A stretch of 35,877 nucleotides of DNA from Wohlfahrtiimonas larvae_A (GTDB lineage: Bacteria; Pseudomonadota; Gammaproteobacteria; Cardiobacteriales; Wohlfahrtiimonadaceae). Shown here one piece after another: positions 1-6,700 of the stretch; position 1 is the first letter of the stretch, and every line of letters begins with the position of its first letter. The position numbers and the translations under genes were made by a program. The stretch is from the NCBI GenBank assembly GCA_040394195.1, contig JBEBSR010000026.1:1-35877 (forward strand). Reading direction: 5' to 3'. The notes below the pieces were generated by a model. The model was not told where the DNA came from, did not search any database, and was given only the letters and a program-made list of their open reading frames with translations.

Positions 1-63
1 TAATAACTCTAATAACTCTAATAACTCTAATAACTCTAATAACTCTAATAACTCTAATAACTC
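1..63 (+). repeat. 9-bp tandem repeat TAATAACTC, seven perfect copies
   Basis: Seven identical TAATAACTC units run from the first base of the window to base 63; the array may extend further left. The unit is a multiple of three, so copy number changes alter protein length (Asn-Asn-Ser units) without shifting the frame. Confidence 0.9.
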
Positions 64-202
64 TGATAATACAATCATAGGCATTATTGGAATGGCTATT
101 TTACTAAGTCTTGGGGCAATCAGTATGTATCTATTTGGGATTTTATGGACGATACTAATTATCGTCGCAATAATTTTATTTATTCTTAAATTAGGAAACT
201 AG
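2..202 (+). CDS. C-terminal part of an unrecognised membrane protein with Asn-Asn-Ser repeats (cut by window edge)
   Basis: The frame starting at base 2 is open from the window edge to a TAG stop at 200-202. It reads seven perfect Asn-Asn-Ser units, then Asp-Asn-Thr, then about 43 strongly hydrophobic residues that look like two closely spaced membrane helices (about bases 74-130 and 134-193), ending Lys-Leu-Gly-Asn. The polar repeat would act as a flexible linker in front of a membrane anchor. I do not recognise the family and the N-terminal part is outside the window. The repeat uses the same three codons (AAT AAC TCT) in every unit, which points to recent DNA-level expansion. The gene converges on the DUF4236 gene, with 10 bases between the two stops. 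Confidence 0.6.
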   Translation, partial: NNSNNSNNSNNSNNSNNSNNSDNTIIGIIGMAILLSLGAISMYLFGILWTILIIVAIILFILKLGN

Positions 203-212
203 AATACTTAGA

Positions 213-410
213 TTACTTATTTATAGAATCATCTTTAACACTAGAAGTTTGATAACTTAATCCTGTATTTGGTAATGAAAAAGTGAACCGCTTTGTTTTC
301 ATGTTATATGTAATATTTCTAATACCTATAGAAATACTAATATTATCTTTACCTATATTTAAATAGAATATTCTTAAAATTCTCAGCCTTTTTTTAAATC
401 GTATACCCAT
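213..410 (-). CDS. Short DUF4236-type protein
   Basis: 65 residues. The N-terminus reads Met-Gly-Ile-Arg-Phe-Lys-Lys-Arg, followed by a Leu-Asn-Ile-Gly stretch, an Ile-Ser-Ile-Ser-Ile-Gly segment and a Leu-Pro-Asn-Thr-Gly-Leu-Ser-Tyr motif. This is the pattern of the DUF4236 domain (usually MGFRFRKR, LN.SKSG.S.S.G, PGTGLSY), a small beta-rich domain of unknown function. Here the domain is essentially the whole protein and no membrane segment follows. The start ATG at 410 has AAGG about 9 bases upstream, inside the rarA remnant at 434-513. If the remnant's missing base is restored, its stop (412-414) lies one base before this ATG, so this gene probably once followed a rarA copy directly. Family call from motif pattern; function unknown. 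Confidence 0.6.
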   Translation of the reverse strand: MGIRFKKRLRILRIFYLNIGKDNISISIGIRNITYNMKTKRFTFSLPNTGLSYQTSSVKDDSINK

Positions 411-411
411 T

Positions 412-513
412 TTATCGATCCTTCTTCATACTCTTATCCAACTCGCCAAAAATGCCAATTCCTCTTGGATTTTACGCTCTAAGCCACGATCAGTTGGCTC
501 ATACCAAGTTTGT
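412..513 (-). pseudogene. Remnant of a second rarA 3' end (frameshifted)
   Basis: Bases 434-513 match bases 1249-1329 of the intact rarA with about six substitutions and one missing base, roughly 91% identity by eye. On the minus strand it reads Gln-Thr-Trp-Tyr-Glu-Pro-Thr-Asp-Arg-Gly-Leu-Glu-Arg-Lys-Ile-Gln-Glu-Glu-Leu-Ala-Phe-Leu-Ala and then loses frame because GCT has become GC. Five of the six substitutions are synonymous, which suggests the copy came from a related rarA evolving under selection before it decayed. With the base restored, the frame ends at 412-414, one base before the DUF4236 ATG. The ankyrin gene lies between this remnant and the intact rarA. Confidence 0.85.
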
Positions 514-566
514 TCTTACTATTTTTATGGAATATTTAACAAGCATTTTAATTTATCTTAAAATTT

Positions 567-1220
567 CTAGTATCCACCATACTGTTGAATCACATTAGCA
601 ATATCACTAAAGTTTTTTTGCTTGGCATATTTAAATGGCGTAACGCCATCATTATCTGGAATATTCGGATTAGCGCCACCTTCTAATAAAATTGTCACAA
701 TATCCAAATATGTTTGAGAACCATTGCCTAACAAAACAGCTTCCAACAATGCCGTCCAACCCAAATTATTCACATGATCGGGATCTACACCAGCGGCTAA
801 AAGCATTTTAACTGTTTCGGGATGCCCTTTCTCTGCTGCTGGAATAATCGCAGTGCCGCCATAACGATTTGTATCTTTGAGGTTTGCACCATGCAGTAAA
901 GTCAGCGCTAGTATTTCGTTATAACCTTGTGCACCTGACAATAAATGCGGTGTGTCTTGAATCTTATTTTTAGCATTCACATCTGCACCTGCCAAAATAA
1001 GAATCTCAGCAATTTTGGCATTATTTTTTTGAGTCGCTAACATTAAAGGCGTATTTTGCTGATTATCACGAATTTCCAAATTCTCTTTAATTGCTAATCG
1101 AGCCACTGCATCAATATCATTATTCTGAACAGCATCATGTAAAGCCTGACCATGTGCAAATACCGATAATGTCATAAATCCTCCTAACAACAATAGTGTA
1201 CGAAAAATGCTCGCCATCAT
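567..1220 (-). CDS. Exported ankyrin-repeat protein
   Basis: About 217 residues. An N-terminal hydrophobic segment (FRTLLLLGGFMTLSVFA, then His-Gly-Gln) reads as a signal peptide, so the protein is probably periplasmic. The rest is about five ankyrin repeats, visible from recurring TPLMLA, TAIIPAAEKGH, TALLEAVLLG and TPFKYAK helices with LL..GA(D/N)(V/P) turns. Ankyrin repeats bind proteins; no enzymatic domain is present. The start is ATG at 1220 (or 1217): AGAGG at 1226-1230 lies 5 or 8 bases upstream. A GTG at 1226 also opens the frame but overlaps that site. The gene begins 9 bases after the rarA stop, so it is co-transcribed with lolA-rarA, yet the rarA remnant beyond its 3' end suggests it was inserted there. 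Confidence 0.8.
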   Translation of the reverse strand: MMASIFRTLLLLGGFMTLSVFAHGQALHDAVQNNDIDAVARLAIKENLEIRDNQQNTPLMLATQKNNAKIAEILILAGADVNAKNKIQDTPHLLSGAQGYNEILALTLLHGANLKDTNRYGGTAIIPAAEKGHPETVKMLLAAGVDPDHVNNLGWTALLEAVLLGNGSQTYLDIVTILLEGGANPNIPDNDGVTPFKYAKQKNFSDIANVIQQYGGY

Positions 1221-1229
1221 TTCCACCTC

Positions 1230-2555
1230 TTATTTATTATTTGAATTTTTATCTAACTCAGCCAAAAATGCCAATTTCTCTTGAATTTTTCGTTCTAAGC
1301 CACGATCAGTTGGTTCATACCAAGTTTGTGCATGTACTTCATCAGGGAAATATTTCTCGCCTGCTGCATAAGCATAAGGCTCATTATGGGCATAGCGATA
1401 TTCCTTACCATAATTCATATCCGCCATCAATTTTGTCGGTGCATTACGTAAATGTAATGGTACTTCGTAGGAACGATTTTGCTTCACATAAGATCGCGCC
1501 ATATTAAATGCATTATAAGCAGCATTCGATTTCGCAGCGCATGCCAAATAAACCAATGCGGTGCCAAGTGCCAATTCACCTTCTGGCGAACCTAAACGCT
1601 CATAAGTTGTGGCTGCATCATTAGCGATTTGCATCGCACGCGGATCAGCTAGGGCAATATCTTCCCACGCAATGCGTACGATTCTACGAGCTAAATAACG
1701 GGGATCAACACCGCCTTCGAGCATTCTAAAGAACCAATACAAAGCGGCATCAGGATCAGAACCGCGCACAGATTTATGTAACGCCGAAATCAAATCATAA
1801 AATTGATCTCCACCTTTATCCATTGCTTTTGGTTGTTCTGTTAATACTTCTGTTAAAAACTCAGTCGTAACATTTGCAATATTCTGTGCAACTGCGATAT
1901 TTAGCACTTGCTCTAAGCGATTCAATAAACGGCGCGCATCACCATCCGCATATTCCACCAAATGATTCACCGCATCACTTTCAATCATGATATCTGCATA
2001 ATGCTCTGCCATCACTTTTTGTACTAATTCAGCTAAATCTGCCAAATCAATCGGTTTTAATTGATAAACCGTTGCACGAGACAACAACGCGCGGTTAATT
2101 TCAAAGGATGGATTTTCTGTCGTTGCACCTACAAAAACCACTAAACCTGATTCAATGTATGGCAATAATGCATCTTGCTGGCTTTTGTTGAAACGATGAA
2201 TTTCATCAATAAACAAGATTGTTTGTCGGCCTTGCAATTGGTAATTTTTCGCTTCTTCAATGGCTTCACGAATCTCTTTCACACCCGAAAATACCGCAGA
2301 TAATGCGATATAAGCGCAATCATAAACTTCTGCCAATAATCGTGCCAATGTCGTTTTACCAACGCCTGGCGGGCCCCAAAAAATCATAGAATGTGGCTTT
2401 TGTGCTGAAAATGCCATTGTTAATGGTTTATTTTCACCCAATAAATGAGATTGCCCAACCACATCACTGATTTTACTTGGGCGAATACGATCAGCTAATG
2501 GTGCAAAATCTTGGTCGTTGCCACCAAATAAACTATTTTGTTTCATCAATGACAT
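1230..2555 (-). CDS. rarA: Replication-associated recombination protein A (AAA+ ATPase)
   Basis: 441 residues, the usual length for RarA/MgsA. It is a cytoplasmic AAA+ ATPase related to clamp-loader subunits that acts at stalled replication forks with SSB. Walker A (GPPGVGKTTL) lies near residue 60 and Walker B (LFIDEIHRF) near 115; sensor residues follow in VGATTENPSFE. The C-terminal tetramerisation region includes KSVRGSDPDAALYW and the conserved WYEPTDRGLE close to the end. ATG at 2555 is preferred: AAAGG lies 5 bases upstream, whereas the next ATG (2546) is too far from it and the TTG at 2558 is weaker. It overlaps lolA by 23 bases, so translation is likely coupled. lolA-rarA order is standard in gammaproteobacteria; the usual downstream serS is absent. 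Confidence 0.97.
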   Translation of the reverse strand: MSLMKQNSLFGGNDQDFAPLADRIRPSKISDVVGQSHLLGENKPLTMAFSAQKPHSMIFWGPPGVGKTTLARLLAEVYDCAYIALSAVFSGVKEIREAIEEAKNYQLQGRQTILFIDEIHRFNKSQQDALLPYIESGLVVFVGATTENPSFEINRALLSRATVYQLKPIDLADLAELVQKVMAEHYADIMIESDAVNHLVEYADGDARRLLNRLEQVLNIAVAQNIANVTTEFLTEVLTEQPKAMDKGGDQFYDLISALHKSVRGSDPDAALYWFFRMLEGGVDPRYLARRIVRIAWEDIALADPRAMQIANDAATTYERLGSPEGELALGTALVYLACAAKSNAAYNAFNMARSYVKQNRSYEVPLHLRNAPTKLMADMNYGKEYRYAHNEPYAYAAGEKYFPDEVHAQTWYEPTDRGLERKIQEKLAFLAELDKNSNNK

Positions 2556-3150
2556 CAACGCCTTTCGGTACTTTTAAAGTAAATACGCTGTTATTAATGT
2601 TTGAATTAATATCTACATTGGATAATTTCAAATCCAATGAACCATTCACTTGTTTTGCGGATACTTTTGAAATGTTGCCTTTGCTGAACTCAATCTCGAT
2701 ATAAGTCACATCACCTTTTCTCTTCGGTGTTAAGCGATATTTGGATTCATTTTTAATCGTTTTAATCTCAAATTGTGCATTCAATGATTGATTATTGAAG
2801 ATCATGAACATTGGTGAATCTTGCTCAAAATTTGCAAGATTTTTAATCACTACTTGCTCTAAATCTACATCGTAATGCCACAATTTTTTACCATCACTGA
2901 TGAGCTTTTGCTCAAATGGCATTGTGTAATCAAAATAGAAACCTGCTGTTGAATTTTTAGCGGTTTTCTTACGAATTTTTAGTTCACCTGACGATACTTC
3001 TTTCTTTTTCTGTTGGACAACTGTTTGCTCAAAATCCGCTTCAATCGTGGATAAATCATTAAAATAATTCACCAAAAATGTTTCATTGCCGAATGTTGGT
3101 ACAAACATCACAGTTGCTAATGCACCCAATAAACTCACTTTTTTTAACAT
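2533..3150 (-). CDS. lolA: Outer-membrane lipoprotein carrier protein LolA
   Basis: 205 residues, typical for LolA, the periplasmic chaperone that carries lipoproteins from LolCDE to LolB. A signal peptide (MLKKVSLLGALATVMFVPTFG) is followed by Leu-Ser-Thr-Ile-Glu-Ala-Asp-Phe-Glu-Gln-Thr, the family's characteristic first-helix motif. Next comes a beta-rich body with a Phe-Tyr-Phe-Asp-Tyr and Pro-Phe-Glu-Gln-Lys-Leu-Ile-Ser-Asp-Gly motif pair, and Leu-Trp-His-Tyr-Asp-Val-Asp-Leu-Glu-Gln-Val. The start has a strong GAGGAGG site 4 bases upstream. It leads the lolA-rarA-ankyrin operon. ftsK, often upstream of lolA, is not here; instead a divergent unit starts about 170 bases away. Confidence 0.95.
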   Translation of the reverse strand: MLKKVSLLGALATVMFVPTFGNETFLVNYFNDLSTIEADFEQTVVQQKKKEVSSGELKIRKKTAKNSTAGFYFDYTMPFEQKLISDGKKLWHYDVDLEQVVIKNLANFEQDSPMFMIFNNQSLNAQFEIKTIKNESKYRLTPKRKGDVTYIEIEFSKGNISKVSAKQVNGSLDLKLSNVDINSNINNSVFTLKVPKGVDVIDETK

Positions 3151-3174
3151 ACAGCCTCCTCAAAATTGATTCCC

Positions 3175-3204
3175 ATTATACGATTCTGTATTCAAGATGA
3201 TCAA
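3175..3204 (-). promoter_or_regulatory. Probable sigma-70 promoter of lolA-rarA
   Basis: On the minus strand TTGATC (3199-3204) is followed after 18 bases by a perfect TATAAT (3175-3180), 25 bases before the lolA start codon. Spacing and -10 fit a housekeeping promoter. Confidence 0.6.
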
Positions 3205-3281
3205 TCATATCTCAATATAGTTATTTTTAATGCATCGCTTCGTTATATTCGGCAAGACACAACTGTGCAATATTCTGTGTT

Positions 3282-3295
3282 ATTCTGCGCAGAAT
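3282..3295. promoter_or_regulatory. Perfect 14-bp palindrome ATTCTGCGCAGAAT, possible operator
   Basis: A perfect palindrome lies 22 bases before the start codon of the small protein at 3317. An extra ATTCTG half-site occurs just upstream at 3272-3277, in the same orientation as the left arm. It is not a LexA-type site. It could be an operator of the DUF4132 unit; the binding protein is unknown. Confidence 0.4.
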
Positions 3296-3316
3296 ATCTT
3301 TAATTTGAATACCTTT

Positions 3317-3733
3317 ATGAAAATTAACTTACAAATCAAAGCAGCAGGTAAACGCAAAGCAATCTTAGAAAAGCATGCTTATCATCTGCCTGAAACTCCT
3401 AAATCATTGCAAGACTTCATTGTCATGATCGTGACGAATGAAGTTGCCGCTTACAATCAAAAAGTGATTGATGCGCCTTTGATGCCTTATCTCACAACAG
3501 AAGCTTATTTAGATGGTGAATATGTTGGCAAGATTGACTTCAATGACCGTAAAAATGAAACTGAACAAGCATTACAACCTGCCATTGATAACGCATTACA
3601 AGCGTTGGAAGATGGTTTATATCGCGTATTCATCAATGATGATGAGGCAACGCTTGATCAACCATTTTCATTGCCCAATGACGCAACCGTGACATTCATT
3701 CGGTTAACATTCCTCGCAGGCAGACGATTCTAA
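3317..3733 (+). CDS. Small conserved partner protein of the DUF4132 protein
   Basis: 138 residues if it starts at ATG 3317 (Met-Lys-Ile-Asn-Leu-Gln-Ile). An upstream ATG at 3230 would add 29 residues that run through the palindrome at 3282-3295 and look non-conserved, so the shorter form is preferred although it has no good Shine-Dalgarno site. Visible motifs are an N-terminal beta strand with Gly-Lys-Arg-Lys, a central Val-Ala-Ala-Tyr-Asn, a Leu-Thr-Thr-Glu-Ala-Tyr-Leu segment, Ala-Leu-Glu-Asp-Gly-Leu-Tyr-Arg-Val-Phe, and a C-terminal Val-Thr-Phe-Ile-Arg-Leu-Thr-Phe-Leu-Ala-Gly-Arg. From memory, short proteins with the same pattern, especially the FIRLTFLAGR ending, sit beside DUF4132 genes in other bacteria. 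It is cytoplasmic by appearance, with no signal or membrane segment. It is separated from the giant gene by 22 bases. Function unknown. Confidence 0.8.
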   Translation: MKINLQIKAAGKRKAILEKHAYHLPETPKSLQDFIVMIVTNEVAAYNQKVIDAPLMPYLTTEAYLDGEYVGKIDFNDRKNETEQALQPAIDNALQALEDGLYRVFINDDEATLDQPFSLPNDATVTFIRLTFLAGRRF

Positions 3734-3755
3734 ATTCCCATCAGAGAGTAATTCT

Positions 3756-6700
3756 ATGACGCAAGAAAACATCTATGAGCAATTGGCTCAGTTCACTGGT
3801 AATCCAAAAAGATTGGCAGATTATTTGATTCAAAAAAATGAAAATAATAAAAAATATTATGGTGGCAATTTAGAAAATCATAATGCAACCAAAGCGTGGC
3901 TATTGGCACAAAACTATGCAGATCTATCAGCAATGTATCAATATACATTACAACCACTATTTACAGCCATTCATGGTGAAAAAATTGCAAATATGATGGC
4001 AAAAATCGTTGAACGATCAATTTTATATACACCATCACGCTCATATTATCGCCGCTCATTCCGCACTCACAACATTGAAACTCACATTGATAATTTCTTA
4101 GATATTGCAGAAATGCTTGTCTTTGATTGGCAAAACTTTGATTTGTTGGATCACATGCAAAAAGAGTTCCAGCCTGATTATAATCTTCGCCCTAAAGAGC
4201 ACATTGATTCTTATCTTTACGCTAGCTTAATTGCTTATGAAATTGATCAAAAAAATGAAAGCATCATTCAATTTGTACGCGATCTTTGCCTGAGCGACAA
4301 CAACACTCAAATTTTAAAATATCCTGCAATCATCGCGATTTCTCGTTGCCGTGATGAATCATTACATCAATTGCTCATTGATCTATTGCTCGCTGCTAAA
4401 TTACAAGAAGGTTTGCGCCAATCCATTTTAGAAAACAGCGATACAGGCAATTTAACATTCTTCAAACGCATGTTGAGCACAGTATTGGAACACAATTTAC
4501 TTCGTTTCTCTTCTGCCGTACGTGCTGTTGCTGTTTGGATGGGATTAGAAGTTGCCGCAGATAATAAACGCATCATAGAAAAACTCGGCAAGTTAGCACA
4601 TGAATATCTCAATGATGAAGCCGCTCGTGATACAGCATTGACAAGCGATGATGCATTGGAACTATTTGTTTCCCTTTGGGCAATTGCAACAAATGAAATG
4701 ACAGATGTTTTACCGATCGTTCAACAATTGTGTACCAATGGTGAAACTTACCAAAAGCAAGTGGCACTCTATTTCTTGAGCCAATTGGATAATGAAACAT
4801 TGAAATTATCCACATCGGCAACACTACTAGATAGCGAAGATCCAAAGCTATTACCTATCATTCATGGTATTTATCAACCTGGCCATTATTATGGATACTA
4901 CGATAAAGAGCGATTCTTTGAGCAAGTGCACTCGTTGAACTATCTTAAAGACCAAACAACGCGTGATCGTGACTTTGCTCATTTAGAAACAACATTATTA
5001 GCCTTGCCCAAGGATGGTTATCAATTATCCCAAGCACCATTTGATTGGTGTGGTTACAGCGTTAAATCTGAAGATATTTATAAAAAAATGTTCATCATCA
5101 CGGCTTATGATTGCGATGCGAAAAAGATTCAATCTTTAATGGAACATGCAAAATTAGGTTCTGGTGATGATCGTGGTGCTTTGGTTCGTTATTTACTAAC
5201 CGATTTTACAGATACAAAACAGCGTGCATTTTTATTTGCTTCATTGAAAGATCGCAGTATGCAAGTGCGCATCAACGCTTTGGAGCACATTAAGGATTTA
5301 ACATTATCCAATGATGAATATACATTATTGATGGATTTATTATCTTTAAAAACACCAGAAATTCGTAAAAACATCATTGAAATCATCTTAAAAACTGACG
5401 CAATACAGCGCGCAGATCTATTAAAAATTTTATTATCTGACAAAGTGGAAAATCGCCGTTTAGCAGGTTTAGACATTTTATTGGCATTGAAGAAAGATAA
5501 AACTGTGACGGAAAAAGAGATCACAGAATTATTAACATTATTACCAAAATCCACTGAAAAAGAGCAAGTGCTCATCCAAACTTTGCAAGAGGGTGAAGCA
5601 GAAGATTACAGCAAAGATAATGGCTTTGGTATTTATGATGCGAAAGAATTCCCTGATTTGAAGCCTGATCTAACGATTCATAATCCAAAATTATGGGCAG
5701 AATTGCATACAATTTCAGCAGCGCGTGTTCAAACATTATTAACATCTTTGATGCAGTTAATTACAGAGCACAAAGATTATCAGTACAAAGCTAAAACACA
5801 TTACAGTGATCCTTTTGATGTGGTTTTAGGTGCTGAAAACTATCTCCGCTATCGTGCAGATGCACCAATGTTCACTGATCCAAATTATGATGATAAAGCT
5901 GTTGAGAGTCACGACATTGATAACTTTGTGATGCCAGAAGTTTGGAAAGCATGGATGACAGACAATAAAGTCACATTGCTAGAACATTATTTATTATTTA
6001 ATTTTAATAACTTTGCGAATCCAACTTATTTAGCCTATCACTACTCTCGTTATGAACCTTGGGTAACAGAATATGTGAATCAGTATTTCCGCATGTCCGA
6101 AGCTGTGCAAAATGCTTATCAAGCATTGAACAATGAAGATCATTATTACTTAGCGCTTCGCATCATTGAGAACTTGTGGGATCAACATACATCCAAAGAT
6201 CGCTTTGCCATGATCCATGATTTATTTGCAATTCTACTCAAAGAAATCCCAACAAGCGATTGGCAACGTGAAGTTTATACAGAGCCAACTGTTGATTGGA
6301 ATACAAAAGAGCAAAAATTGACGCTATTAATTGATGTTAATGACTTTAATACTTTATTACAGCAATTGAGCAATCAAGCCATCACAGATGAAGATTTCAC
6401 GGCATATGTAGCGCTCGATATGTATTTGGCTGATATGAAAGATATGTTCTACATCAATCTACCAATTGAATCTGTCGCGCGTGCTTATGATTTAGGGATT
6501 TTCAAAGAGAGCGCTATTTACCGCACTTTCTGCATTGGCACAGGTAGAGGTTTTGGTGATTTCACAGCACCTGCTAACAAACGCTACCGCTATGCAAAAG
6601 ATACTGCAAAGAAATATCCTTTCTTATCAGAATTTGCCAAAAAATTAGCACAGCATGTGATTAATATCGAAGTAAAGCGCGGAGATTTACCAACGCCTGT

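Noticed and set aside
411..566. Insertion-sequence end or attachment site at the rarA remnant
   Set aside because: No inverted repeats, target duplication or integrase is visible; the match is only rarA coding sequence.
1196..1507. 103-residue plus-strand frame opposite rarA
   Set aside because: Antisense to the conserved C-terminus of rarA, with no ribosome site or recognisable domain.
3230..3316. Longer N-terminus of the small DUF4132 partner
   Set aside because: The extension covers the palindrome and promoter-like region, has no ribosome site and does not resemble the conserved start Met-Lys-Ile.
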